A DNA stretch of 26,422 bases, taken from NCBI GenBank assembly GCA_037446255.1, contig JBBIIY010000014.1:1-26422 (forward strand), in the 5' to 3' direction. Below, piece by piece: positions 6,838-15,306 of this stretch. The translations under genes and the position numbers were made by a program. The notes under the pieces were generated by a model. It searched no databases. It was not told the origin of the DNA and saw only the letters and a program-made list of their open reading frames with translations. The first letter of the stretch is position 1. Each line of letters begins with the position of its first letter. This DNA is from Lithacetigena sp037446255 [NCBI: Coprothermobacterota bacterium]. Lineage in GTDB: Bacteria; Coprothermobacterota; HKB111.

Positions 6838-8085
6838 TTAGGAATGGAATTTTTTATAAACCAGCGCCGCATTGTGTCCTCCAAACCCAAAAGCATTCTT
6901 CAGGGCTACTTCAATTCCTCCAGCTGGTTTAACTGCCACCTGGGGAACATAGTCTAAATCACACTCCGGGTCAGGAACCTCATAGTTAATAGTAGGGTGT
7001 ATTACTCCCTTATAAAGAGACAGTATGGTGGCTATACTTTCTACCGCTCCAGCACCACCCAGCAGGTGTCCAATCATTGATTTAGTTGAACTGATCTTTA
7101 GTTTATAGGCATGTTCACCAAAAAGCTTCTTGATGGCTAAGGTTTCTATCCGGTCATTTAAGGGGGTAGAAGTACCATGGGCGTTGATGTAGTCTACATC
7201 TTTTAGGCTTAGCCCTGCATCTTTGATGGCGTCCTGCATAGCCCTGATGGCTCCTTCTCCCTCCTGGTGGGGTGCGGTTATATGGAAAGCATCGGAGTTG
7301 GTCCCGTAACCAGCTACCTCAGCATATATGGTAGCTCCTCGCTTTAGAGCCTGGTTTATCTCTTCCAGAACCAGTATCCCTCCCCCTTCACCCATAACAA
7401 AACCGTCTCTATCTTTATCAAAGGGCCTGGAAGCCCTGGCTGGTTCAGAATTACAGGTAGAAAGAGCTTTCATATTATTAAATGCGGATACTACAAAGGG
7501 AGTCAAAGAAGATTCAGCTCCTCCGGCTAATACCTGGTCCAGACTACCTTCTCTGATAAGTTTGAAAGCCTCACCGATGGCATTTAGCGAAGCAGCGCAA
7601 GCAGTGGAAATAGTCAAAGCTGGACCCTTAATACCATGTTTTAAAGAAACCCAGGCTGAGGAAATATTGGGTATCATCAGAGGGACAGTAAAAGGAGATA
7701 CGCGAGACGAACCATCTTTGAGATAACGAGCGTACTGCTCCTCAAAAGATAAAATTCCCCCAAACCCGGCTCCCAGATATACTCCTACCCTGTAAGGGTC
7801 AAGATTTTTAATATTTAATTGAGCGTCCTGAAGAGCCAGATCTGCACAAGCCAGGGTAAACTGGGTAATCCGATCACATATTTTAACCTCTTTAAAATCC
7901 AGATAATCAAGAGGTACAAAATCAGTAACTGCTGAACCAATAATCACCGGACAACCAGCTTCTTTTAGGTGAGGCACTTCTCCAACTCCAGATTTACCCT
8001 GCAGGAGAGAGTCAAAATAGATGTTTTTATCCTTACCCAGGGAAGTTATAACGCCTACACCGGTTACCACAACTCTACGCTTCAA
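6838..8085 (-). CDS. fabF: Beta-ketoacyl-ACP synthase II (FabF)
   Basis: FabF condenses malonyl-ACP with acyl-ACP during elongation. With the start at TTG 8085 the protein is 415 aa, begins with the family N-terminus [10 protein letters not shown], and its catalytic triad falls at C163 (STACAAS), H303 (NAHGTST) and H340 (GHLLGGAG), the same numbers as in E. coli FabF. An earlier in-frame TTG at 8118 would add 11 residues, overlap acpP by 29 nt and has no ribosome site. TTG 8085 lies 4 nt after the acpP stop and fits translational coupling. It is the last gene of the fab operon. No fabB is present, so this would be the only elongation synthase in the cluster. Confidence 0.95.
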   Translation of the reverse strand: MKRRVVVTGVGVITSLGKDKNIYFDSLLQGKSGVGEVPHLKEAGCPVIIGSAVTDFVPLDYLDFKEVKICDRITQFTLACADLALQDAQLNIKNLDPYRVGVYLGAGFGGILSFEEQYARYLKDGSSRVSPFTVPLMIPNISSAWVSLKHGIKGPALTISTACAASLNAIGEAFKLIREGSLDQVLAGGAESSLTPFVVSAFNNMKALSTCNSEPARASRPFDKDRDGFVMGEGGGILVLEEINQALKRGATIYAEVAGYGTNSDAFHITAPHQEGEGAIRAMQDAIKDAGLSLKDVDYINAHGTSTPLNDRIETLAIKKLFGEHAYKLKISSTKSMIGHLLGGAGAVESIATILSLYKGVIHPTINYEVPDPECDLDYVPQVAVKPAGGIEVALKNAFGFGGHNAALVYKKFHS

Positions 8086-8089
8086 TTTC

Positions 8090-8332
8090 CTAGCCCAGTT
8101 TCTGGAAGATATAATCAACTGCGTTTTTAATAGTTTTTAACTTCTCAAAATCACTATCTTCTACCCTTACCTTAAATTTTTCTTCCAGTTCCATCACTAT
8201 ATCCACCAGATAAAGGGAGTCAGCACCTAAATCTTTTACAAATTCTGCTTCTTCTACCGCCTGGTCTTCAGAAACACCCAATTTTTCAATCACCGCTTGT
8301 CTAACTGCATTAAAAACCTCAATTCTTTCCAT
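8090..8332 (-). CDS. acpP: Acyl carrier protein
   Basis: This 80-aa acidic protein has the ACP four-helix pattern and the phosphopantetheine attachment site S39 in [19 protein letters not shown] carries the growing acyl chain between all enzymes of the cycle. The usual GADSLDxVE reads GADSLYLVD here, so the residue after the DSL triplet is tyrosine rather than aspartate. ATG 8332 is the only sensible start, with a purine-rich AGGAGGATAAG region upstream. It sits between fabG and fabF, the common fabD-fabG-acpP-fabF order. Confidence 0.96.
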   Translation of the reverse strand: MERIEVFNAVRQAVIEKLGVSEDQAVEEAEFVKDLGADSLYLVDIVMELEEKFKVRVEDSDFEKLKTIKNAVDYIFQKLG

Positions 8333-8359
8333 TTTTCTTATCCTCCTTATATTAATAAA

Positions 8360-9109
8360 TCAGGCAGTAAGACCGCCATCTATTACTATCACCTGCCCGG
8401 TTATATAATCTGCTTCCTCAGAAGCCAGATACTTTACTAACCGGGCAACTTCAGCTGGCTTGCCCAATCTTCTTACCGGTATTCTTTTAAGAAATTCCTC
8501 CTTTATAGTATCAGGAAGTTTTCCGGTTAACTCGGTTTCTATATAACCAGGGGCTATGGCGTTTACCGTGATACCAAAAGGAGCAACCTCTCTGGCTAAA
8601 GACTTTGTAAAACCTACAAGAGCTGCCTTGGAAGAAGCATAATTGGTCTGTCCAATATTTCCCACCATGCCCACTACCGAAGCCAGGTTAATAATCCTAC
8701 CCCTTCTAACTTTTACCATTAATGGCAGAACCTCCCGGGTTACCTGGTAAGCACCCAGAAAGTTAGTACTCAAGACAGCCATAAAATCTTCCTCCTTCAT
8801 TCTAAGAAAGAGATTATCTCTGGCTATACCTGCATTGTTCACCAACACATCAATACGAGGATAAATCTCTTTTACCTGAGAAGCTACCCTCTTAACCTCT
8901 TCAGCCTGAGAAATGTCGCACTTAAGAACCAGCAGTTTTCCAATTCCCCCAATCTTTAACCGTTCTGCTTCTATTTCCAATTCCTCCCTGGCCTTTTCGT
9001 CGCCACGGTAAAGGACTATCATCTTGACACCTTCCTGCAAAAATTGCAAGGTTATAGCCCTGCCTATCCCTTTGGTTCCACCTGTTACTAATGCAATTTC
9101 AGGAAACAT
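8360..9109 (-). CDS. fabG: 3-oxoacyl-ACP reductase (FabG)
   Basis: This short-chain dehydrogenase/reductase of 249 aa is the family length. The NADPH-binding glycine motif is TGGTKGIG (residues 9-16), NNAG follows at 91-94, and the catalytic tetrad is N116, S144, Y157 and K161 (Y-x3-K in NYASSK). The C-terminal DGGLTA ending is typical. It reduces beta-ketoacyl-ACP to 3-hydroxyacyl-ACP. The ATG at 9109 overlaps the end of fabD by 11 nt, with GGGAGG as the ribosome site inside fabD. Position next to fabD and acpP separates it from other SDR enzymes. Confidence 0.95.
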   Translation of the reverse strand: MFPEIALVTGGTKGIGRAITLQFLQEGVKMIVLYRGDEKAREELEIEAERLKIGGIGKLLVLKCDISQAEEVKRVASQVKEIYPRIDVLVNNAGIARDNLFLRMKEEDFMAVLSTNFLGAYQVTREVLPLMVKVRRGRIINLASVVGMVGNIGQTNYASSKAALVGFTKSLAREVAPFGITVNAIAPGYIETELTGKLPDTIKEEFLKRIPVRRLGKPAEVARLVKYLASEEADYITGQVIVIDGGLTA

Positions 9110-10016
9110 GCCCCAACCTCCCTAAAACCTCCAAACCTTCTAAATCAATTGAACCCACCTTAACCTCGGGTAAGACTCTTTTGGTAAGCCTGCTTAATAT
9201 ATCACCAGGACCAACTTCCAAAAAACAGTTAGCTCCAAGTTCTCTAACTTTTCTTATGCTGTTAACGAAATGCACCGGAGTTATCAATTCTTTCGTTAGA
9301 ACCTTTTTAATAGTTTCTCCATCTGTTAGAACCTGAGCCAGGCTGGGAGAAATATAATAAACAGCGGGTGTTTGAAAAGAAAAATCAGCCAGAAACTCTG
9401 CAAACAGGGGTACCATCTCTTTAAGGTATCGGGTATGAAAAGGATGGGAGACTGAAAGTTTAACCGCCCTTATCCTTTTCTCCTTGAGTTCCACCATTAA
9501 GCGGGTAATATCTTCTTCTTTACCACCTACCACCACCTGGTCCAGGGCATTAATATTGGTAATATCCAGTAGGGGGTGGTTATTCAAGATTTCTCTTACC
9601 TGGGCTTCTTCTAATCCCATCACAGCCACCAGTTCACCCTTAAAATCCCCACCTAAAAGTTCCTCCACCATCTCTCCCCTTTTTCTGGTTATGCTCAAAC
9701 CATCCTTAAAAGAGATTACGCCTGAGGCCAGGAGAGCCGTATAGGAACCCAGACTATGCCCGAGTACCACTCCTTCCCTGGCTCCCTTTTCTTTAAGAAC
9801 CCTTAAAATTCCATAACTTACCGTTAATATTAAAGGCTGGGTGAGGGAAGTTTGCTGTAATTGTTCGCTGGAACCCTCTTCTAACAGGGATAACAGGTTT
9901 AGTTTCAAATAGTCTCCGGCTTCCTCCAGTGTAGAACTGAACGTTTTATATTCCATCCATTTTTGGTGCATTCCGGGGTACTGAGAACCCTGTCCGGGAA
10001 ATAATAAAGATAACAT
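9099..10016 (-). CDS. fabD: Malonyl-CoA:ACP transacylase (FabD)
   Basis: The 305-aa protein has the acyltransferase fold. The nucleophile is S88 in GHSLGSYTAL, the N-terminal oxyanion loop is FPGQGSQYPGM, and the catalytic histidine is H191 in SVSHPFHTR; NALDQVVVGG near 156-165 is also a family motif. It moves malonyl groups from CoA (made by the Acc subunits encoded upstream) to ACP (encoded downstream). The start codon shares one base with the birA stop (TGATG), so the two are translationally coupled. Length and motifs are normal. Confidence 0.95.
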   Translation of the reverse strand: MLSLLFPGQGSQYPGMHQKWMEYKTFSSTLEEAGDYLKLNLLSLLEEGSSEQLQQTSLTQPLILTVSYGILRVLKEKGAREGVVLGHSLGSYTALLASGVISFKDGLSITRKRGEMVEELLGGDFKGELVAVMGLEEAQVREILNNHPLLDITNINALDQVVVGGKEEDITRLMVELKEKRIRAVKLSVSHPFHTRYLKEMVPLFAEFLADFSFQTPAVYYISPSLAQVLTDGETIKKVLTKELITPVHFVNSIRKVRELGANCFLEVGPGDILSRLTKRVLPEVKVGSIDLEGLEVLGRLGHVS

Positions 10017-10705
10017 CAGGCTAATTCACCTTCCTCGTTTTCCATGGAAAGATAGTTTTGCAGGTAAATAATGGGTTCTCCTATCTCTATATCCGTCTGG
10101 TAAATTCTTTCCTTCCATTTTTTTAATATAGTGCCCCATCCCTCGCCAGGAATTAATTTATAATACTTATTAAAGTTTTGCATTATTTCCTTTAATAATA
10201 CAGAATTTTCTATTTCATAGCCCAATATTTCTTTGAGAGAAGTGGCTGGATACGGTAAATCAGCATTCAATCCTTCTATACTGCTGTTTACATTTATCCC
10301 TATCCCTACCACTACATATTCTACCGCTTCTCCCATAACCTTGCTTTCAGTTAAGATGCCGCACACTTTTTTCCCCTCAAGTAATAGGTCATTGGGCCAT
10401 TTCACCTGGCATCTAAGCATGGTTAATTCTTCAATAGCTTCTAAGACCGCTACCGCGGTTAATAGGGTCATCGGTGATAATTCTTTAACCGGAAGGGGAG
10501 GCTTTAGAACCAGAGATATATATAGACCACCTTCGGGGGATATCCAATTTCTACCTTCTCTGCCTCTTCCCTGAGTCTGTTTCCTGGCTAACACCAGAAC
10601 TCCTTCTTCTTCACCATTTTCCACAAGTTTCTTGGCGTAATCGTTGGTGGAATCAACTTCTTCTAACCAGATTATTTTATGGCCAATTTCCCGGTAAGGC
10701 TTCAT
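10016..10705 (-). CDS. birA: Biotin--[acetyl-CoA-carboxylase] ligase (BirA), no DNA-binding domain, short C-terminus
   Basis: This 229-aa ligase contains the biotinoyl-AMP loop GRGREGRNW (46-54), the active-site KWPNDLLL (102-109), and GIGINVN. It makes biotinyl-AMP and transfers biotin to AccB, whose gene lies two genes upstream. There is no N-terminal helix-turn-helix, so this is a group I, non-repressor form. The C-terminal SH3-like domain appears cut short: the family usually continues for some 20-30 residues past the GEPIIYL strand pair, whereas here the frame ends at GELA on the overlap with fabD. BirA inside a fab cluster, between accC and fabD, is unusual but functionally sensible. 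Confidence 0.93.
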   Translation of the reverse strand: MKPYREIGHKIIWLEEVDSTNDYAKKLVENGEEEGVLVLARKQTQGRGREGRNWISPEGGLYISLVLKPPLPVKELSPMTLLTAVAVLEAIEELTMLRCQVKWPNDLLLEGKKVCGILTESKVMGEAVEYVVVGIGINVNSSIEGLNADLPYPATSLKEILGYEIENSVLLKEIMQNFNKYYKLIPGEGWGTILKKWKERIYQTDIEIGEPIIYLQNYLSMENEEGELA

Positions 10706-10707
10706 AT

Positions 10708-12045
10708 TTATACCATTTTCCCCAGATAATCCGTGGTGAAGTTACCCTTAATAAAGTGTTTATCCTTCATTATCCTTTTGAGGAGAGGGATATTGGTTTT
10801 AACCCCGGCAATATTAAACTCATCTAAAGCGTTATAACATTTAGCAATTGCTTCTTTTCTGTCTTTACCCCAGCAGATCAATTTTGCCAGCAGGGAATCA
10901 TAGTAGGGAGTAATCTCGTACCCCGAATAAATATGAGTGTCTACCCTCACCCCGAAACCACCGGGAATGTATAGGTCCTCGATCTTTCCTGTGGAGGGCA
11001 TAAACTCTTTATCTATATCCTCGGCCAGAATCCGACACTCCAGGCAATGACCTTTGGGTTTGGCCTGTGTTTGTTTCAGGGATAATTTTCTTCCAGCTGC
11101 TAATTGGATTTGTTCTCTAACTAAGTCCAAACCAAACACCATTTCGGTAACCGGGTGCTCGACCTGGATACGAGTATTTATTTCTATGAAATAAAAGTTC
11201 CGATTACTGTCCACTAAAAATTCCATAGTGCCTAAATTTCGGTATTTAAGAAATCTGGCTCCTTCTATGGCAGACTGAGCCATCTCTTCTCTTAACTGTT
11301 CATCAAGGAAAGGACTGGGAGATTCTTCAATAATCTTCTGGTGGCGTCTTTGAATGGTGCATTCTCTTTCTCCGAGATGTATTATTTCACCATGATTATC
11401 AGCTACTACCTGAAATTCTATGTGCCGCACATCCCCTAAGTATTTTTCTACATAGAAATCTCCAGAGCCAAAACTTATCTCTGCTTCCTTTCTAACTATG
11501 GGAACCAGTTTCGCCAGTTCTTTCTCATTATGTACTATTCTCATGCCCTTGCCCCCACCCCCGGCAGAAGCTTTAAGCATGACTGGAAAACCTAAACTTT
11601 TTACTCTTATTATTAATTCCTGTTCATTTTCGGTGTTCTCACGAAAACCACCAACCACCGGTAAACCGGCAGTTTTCATGGTATCGCAGGTTCGGGCTTT
11701 GTGAGAGCCTAACTCGATGGATTCCTGGGAAGGACCTATGAATTTGAAATTGCATTCTTCCAGTATTTTGACGAAACGGGCGTTTTCCGAGAGAAAACCA
11801 TATCCGGGGTGTATGGCTTCTACCTGTAAAACATCTGCACCACTCAGTATATTGGGTATATTGAGATAACTGTCCCGGGAAGCAGGACCTCCCACACAGA
11901 AGGCTTCATCGGCAAATTTCACATGCAGGCTGTCCCGGTCAGCTTGAGAATAAATAGCTACCGTAGGGATACCCATTTCCTTGCAGGTCCTGATTATTCT
12001 TACCGCAATCTCTCCCCTATTGGCAATCAGTATTTTTTTAAACAT
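10708..12045 (-). CDS. accC: Acetyl-CoA carboxylase, biotin carboxylase subunit (AccC)
   Basis: This 445-aa ATP-grasp enzyme matches the roughly 450-aa family. It shows the N-terminal KKILIANRGEIAVRIIR, the glycine-rich ATP loop AGGGGKGMR (161-169), and the active-site EINTRIQVEHPVTE with E288, N290 and R292 at the same numbers as in E. coli AccC. It carboxylates the biotin on AccB using ATP and bicarbonate. The start overlaps accB by 8 nt and birA begins 2 nt after its stop. A pyruvate carboxylase subunit is the usual alternative, but the surrounding accA, accB and accD make AccC near certain. Confidence 0.96.
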   Translation of the reverse strand: MFKKILIANRGEIAVRIIRTCKEMGIPTVAIYSQADRDSLHVKFADEAFCVGGPASRDSYLNIPNILSGADVLQVEAIHPGYGFLSENARFVKILEECNFKFIGPSQESIELGSHKARTCDTMKTAGLPVVGGFRENTENEQELIIRVKSLGFPVMLKASAGGGGKGMRIVHNEKELAKLVPIVRKEAEISFGSGDFYVEKYLGDVRHIEFQVVADNHGEIIHLGERECTIQRRHQKIIEESPSPFLDEQLREEMAQSAIEGARFLKYRNLGTMEFLVDSNRNFYFIEINTRIQVEHPVTEMVFGLDLVREQIQLAAGRKLSLKQTQAKPKGHCLECRILAEDIDKEFMPSTGKIEDLYIPGGFGVRVDTHIYSGYEITPYYDSLLAKLICWGKDRKEAIAKCYNALDEFNIAGVKTNIPLLKRIMKDKHFIKGNFTTDYLGKMV

Positions 12046-12490
12046 CCTCTTCCACTAAAGCCAGAGTTTGCCCATATTCTACTAACTGTTTTTCTTTTAC
12101 GATAATCCTGACTACCTTTCCCGATACCTGGGAGGAGACTTCATTCAATATCTTCATAGCTTCAATCACACACACGGTCTGACCTTTTTTTATCCGATTC
12201 CCCTCTTTAAGGTAAGAAGTGCCATCATCTTTGGTTAGCCTTACGATTCCCACCAGGGGAGAGGTTATTTCCAGGTAACCTGCTTCTTTGCTTATTCCCA
12301 TGGGAACCTCCAGCTTTGATAATGGCTGGATGGCATTTACAGGTACATTTACTGAAGTAGAATCGGAGTTGTTTCTTTTTATGCTTACCTTGAACTTATT
12401 ATCTTCAATAGTAATTTCTGATAGATTTTCCTTTTTTAATATCTCGATCAGTTCTTTTAACCGCTGTAAATAACTATTCATTTTACTCAT
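12038..12490 (-). CDS. accB: Acetyl-CoA carboxylase biotin carboxyl carrier protein (AccB)
   Basis: AccB carries the carboxybiotin arm between AccC and AccAD. The C-terminal lipoyl/biotinyl domain holds the target lysine in VIEAMKILNEV (K113 with this start); the usual AMKM reads AMKI here. An N-terminal helix (LQRLKELIEILKK) and a flexible linker precede it, giving 150 aa. The start is chosen at ATG 12490 because AAGGAG lies exactly 6 nt before it. The ATG at 12496 directly abuts that AAGGAG and would be poorly read, and a third in-frame ATG at 12481 is further away. It overlaps accC by 8 nt. Confidence 0.94.
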   Translation of the reverse strand: MSKMNSYLQRLKELIEILKKENLSEITIEDNKFKVSIKRNNSDSTSVNVPVNAIQPLSKLEVPMGISKEAGYLEITSPLVGIVRLTKDDGTSYLKEGNRIKKGQTVCVIEAMKILNEVSSQVSGKVVRIIVKEKQLVEYGQTLALVEEDV

Positions 12491-12503
12491 TCCCATCTCC
12501 TTT

Positions 12504-13436
12504 TCACAACTTACCTATTTTAAGGTATTTTTCTTTTCTTAATTGTATCAAAGTATCCAGAGGCAGGTTTCTTAGAAGATTCAGATGATGGCTTAAAGAT
12601 TCGGAAATATTTCTGGCTGCCTGTTCAGGATGGTAATGGGCTCCCCTTAAAGGTTCTTCAATAATTCCATCTATTATTTTTAAATTCAAAAGGTCCCGGG
12701 CAGTAAGTTTCAATTCTCCTGCTGCTTTCTCTGCATATTTCTCGTCTTTCCATAGTATGGCAGCGCATCCTTCAGGTGAAATCACCGAAAAGATAGAATA
12801 CTTTAACATCAAAATCTTATCTGCCGAGGCCAGAGCTAAGGCTCCACCCGAACCACCTTCCCCGATAACCACGGATATGGTAGGTATCTTTAAACCTAAC
12901 ATCAAGGAGATACTCAGAGAAATAGCCTCTGCCTGTCCTCTTTCTTCACTTTCTATACCCGGGTAAGCACCAGGCGTGTCCACCAGGGTAATAAGAGGTA
13001 TCTTCATCTTTTCGGCTAACTTCATCAGCCTCTGGGCTTTACGATAACCTTCAGGATAGGGCATGCCAAATCTTCTAAACAGATTATCATCTACTCCTCT
13101 GCCTTTTTGTTGAGCGATAACCATTACCGTATGTTTATTAAAAAAGGCTAAACCCCCAACAATAGACGGGTCATCGCCAAAACGCCTGTCACCGTGAAGC
13201 TCAAGGAAATTCTCAAATATTATATTTATATAATCCAGGCTTCTGGGTCGTCCCTGATATCTGGCTAACTGGACAACCTGCCAGGGAGATAAATTCTGGT
13301 AAATCTCTTCTTCCTTTTTTTTCAAAAGAAGAGTAAGTTTAGCTGAATTTTTAGTTTCGCCCTCTTTTTCAACCAATAACCTGATTTTTTCTTCCATCTC
13401 CAGCAGAGGTATTTCGAAGGTTAGTTTATCTTCCAT
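12504..13436 (-). CDS. accA: Acetyl-CoA carboxylase carboxyltransferase subunit alpha (AccA)
   Basis: The 310-aa protein is close to the 315-320 aa norm. It opens with a helical region (FEIPLLEMEEKIRLL), then the crotonase-like carboxyltransferase core with LHGDRRFGDD, the QQKGRG loop, TLVDTPGAYPG and IGEGGSGGALA, all AccA hallmarks. With AccD it transfers the carboxyl from biotin to acetyl-CoA to make malonyl-CoA. The ATG overlaps the end of accD by 11 nt, which suggests coupled synthesis of the two subunits in equal amounts. Confidence 0.96.
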   Translation of the reverse strand: MEDKLTFEIPLLEMEEKIRLLVEKEGETKNSAKLTLLLKKKEEEIYQNLSPWQVVQLARYQGRPRSLDYINIIFENFLELHGDRRFGDDPSIVGGLAFFNKHTVMVIAQQKGRGVDDNLFRRFGMPYPEGYRKAQRLMKLAEKMKIPLITLVDTPGAYPGIESEERGQAEAISLSISLMLGLKIPTISVVIGEGGSGGALALASADKILMLKYSIFSVISPEGCAAILWKDEKYAEKAAGELKLTARDLLNLKIIDGIIEEPLRGAHYHPEQAARNISESLSHHLNLLRNLPLDTLIQLRKEKYLKIGKL

Positions 13437-14289
13437 GATTAAACTCCAGAATGTTGGTGAGGGTAGCTTTAAGGAGTTTTCTATTAACTACCCGGTCAAT
13501 CATACCCCTATTCAATAAGAAATTTGCCCTTTGAAACCCCTCGGGTAATTTCAATTTGGTGGTTTGCTCGATAACCCGGGGACCAGCAAAACCAATAAGT
13601 GCTCCCTCTTCCGCTAAAATTATATCGGCAGCATAAGCAAAAGAAGCAGTCACCCCACCGGTGGTGGGATTGGTCAAGACAGAGATATAAAGTAGGGACT
13701 TGGAAGAAAAATCGTTAAGAGCATAATTTATTTTTGCCATTTGAAACAGGGAAAGAACACCTTCCTGCATCCTGGCTCCACCTGAGGCACAGATTACTAT
13801 CAAAGGTAAGTTTTCCTTCATTGTTTTATAGATAATTCTGACTAATTTTTCTCCAACTACAGACCCCATACTTCCCCCGAGGAAGTTGAAATCCATAACT
13901 GCCAGTCCCACCCGGTAACTGCCTATCTGGCCAAGACCGGTTATTACTGCTTCGGAAAAGCCTGTTTTTTTCTTAGCTTCTTTGATCTTCACGGCATAAC
14001 TCTGGGTATCTTTGAATTTGAGTATATCCCTGGAGGTCAGGTCGGCATCTTCTTCCTTGAAAGTCCCCGAATCGCAAATCTGCAATAATAGTTCAGGGGC
14101 TGTCAGGCGATGATGATAATTACAATGAGTACAAACTTTTAAATTTTCTCTTAAATCATGATAATAAATCAATGTCTGGCAACTTTCACATTTTATCCAG
14201 ATATTATCGGGAACAATGGAAGTATAATTGCCTATTCCGGTTTTAACTTTGGGTTTTCTAAGCCAGTTCAGCCAGTTTAACAGTTTCAT
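13426..14289 (-). CDS. accD: Acetyl-CoA carboxylase carboxyltransferase subunit beta (AccD)
   Basis: The 287-aa protein carries the AccD four-cysteine zinc ribbon, C34-x2-C37-x15-C53-x2-C56, then the carboxyltransferase core with FLGGSMGSVVGEK, CASGGARMQEG and LTNPTTGGVTASFA. It forms the heterotetramer with AccA. The ATG is preceded by AGGAAG about 6 nt upstream, just after the fabH stop. The gene order accD-accA-accB-accC within a single fab operon brings all four subunits together, whereas many bacteria scatter them over two or three loci. Confidence 0.96.
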   Translation of the reverse strand: MKLLNWLNWLRKPKVKTGIGNYTSIVPDNIWIKCESCQTLIYYHDLRENLKVCTHCNYHHRLTAPELLLQICDSGTFKEEDADLTSRDILKFKDTQSYAVKIKEAKKKTGFSEAVITGLGQIGSYRVGLAVMDFNFLGGSMGSVVGEKLVRIIYKTMKENLPLIVICASGGARMQEGVLSLFQMAKINYALNDFSSKSLLYISVLTNPTTGGVTASFAYAADIILAEEGALIGFAGPRVIEQTTKLKLPEGFQRANFLLNRGMIDRVVNRKLLKATLTNILEFNHGR

Positions 14290-14299
14290 TTTATGCTTC

Positions 14300-15277
14300 C
14301 TACCATCTCCAGATGGTTACTCCCCAGGATAGTCCCGCTCCAAAACCGGCAAACAACAAAAGTTGTCCTTTTTCAATTCTCCCATCACTCACGGCTTCGG
14401 TCAAGAGGATGGGTTGCGAGGCAGCAGAAGTATTACCATATCTATCTATGTTAACCAGGATTTTAGACCAGGGTATTTTTAGTTTTCTGCTTATACCTTC
14501 CAGTATTCTCAGGTTTGCCTGGTGCAAGAGAAAATAATCAATATGCTCAATATCAAGACCTGCTTTGTGTAAAACCTCCTGAATTACTTTGACTGTTTTA
14601 TTTACAGCAAACTCAAAAACAGCCCGACCATCCATCCTTACATAATGGCTTTTATTTTCCACGCTGGTAATTGAAGCCGGATACAGGCTTCCCCCTGCCA
14701 GGACAATTATGGAATCGTATTTCTCTCCATCAGAACCGAGGGTAAAAGCAAGGGGACCACTTTCACCTTCATCTCTTTGTAAAATAACCGAGCCTGCGCC
14801 ATCACCTAAAAGCACGCAGGTGTTCCTATCGGAAAAATCGGTTATTCGTGAGAGAAGGTCCACACCCGTAACCAGCACATTTTGGTAATTACCGTTAATA
14901 ATAAACTGACTGCCCGTCATAAGCCCGTAAGTAAAGCCTGAGCAACCTGCATTCAGGTCAAAAGCTCCAGCTTTGGTAGCTCCAATTTTATCCTGCAAGA
15001 GGTTAGCGCAGGCAGGCACGGGATAATCGGGCGTTACGGTAGCCACTATAATTAAATCTATATCTTCATTCTTTATTCTTGCTGATTTTATTGCCTGCAG
15101 GGAAGATTGAACTGCCAGGTCTGAACTGGCTAAGCCATCAGGAGCGAGGTATCTTTCCTTTATTCCTGTTCTCTGGAGAATCCATTCGTCAGATGTATCA
15201 ACCATCTTTTCCAGGTCCAGATTGGTCAATTTTCTTTCAGGAACAAAAAAACCACAGCCAGCTATTTTAACACCCAT
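14300..15277 (-). CDS. fabH: Beta-ketoacyl-ACP synthase III (FabH)
   Basis: FabH starts fatty acid synthesis by condensing acetyl-CoA (or branched acyl-CoA) with malonyl-ACP. The 325-aa protein has the catalytic triad C112 (NAGCSGF), H252 (LLHQAN) and N282 (GNTSAAS), the family's usual numbering give or take a few residues. The N-terminal DTSDEWILQRTGI motif is typical. The ATG lies 29 nt after the fabK stop with a weak CAGG site. Primer preference, straight or branched, cannot be read from these motifs. Confidence 0.96.
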   Translation of the reverse strand: MGVKIAGCGFFVPERKLTNLDLEKMVDTSDEWILQRTGIKERYLAPDGLASSDLAVQSSLQAIKSARIKNEDIDLIIVATVTPDYPVPACANLLQDKIGATKAGAFDLNAGCSGFTYGLMTGSQFIINGNYQNVLVTGVDLLSRITDFSDRNTCVLLGDGAGSVILQRDEGESGPLAFTLGSDGEKYDSIIVLAGGSLYPASITSVENKSHYVRMDGRAVFEFAVNKTVKVIQEVLHKAGLDIEHIDYFLLHQANLRILEGISRKLKIPWSKILVNIDRYGNTSAASQPILLTEAVSDGRIEKGQLLLFAGFGAGLSWGVTIWRW

Positions 15278-15306
15278 ATTATTTTAAACCTGAATCGCCA
15301 CTAAAT

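Noticed and set aside
6687-6896. 69-codon minus-strand frame across the repeat cluster
   Set aside because: Made from palindromic repeat sequence plus the end of fabF in another frame; such repeat-derived frames are commonly mis-annotated.
7328-7726. 132-codon plus-strand frame inside fabF
   Set aside because: Antisense shadow of fabF, which has its full catalytic triad.
8086-8118. FabF start at TTG 8118
   Set aside because: No ribosome site, a 29-nt overlap with acpP, and the catalytic numbering matches E. coli exactly only with TTG 8085.
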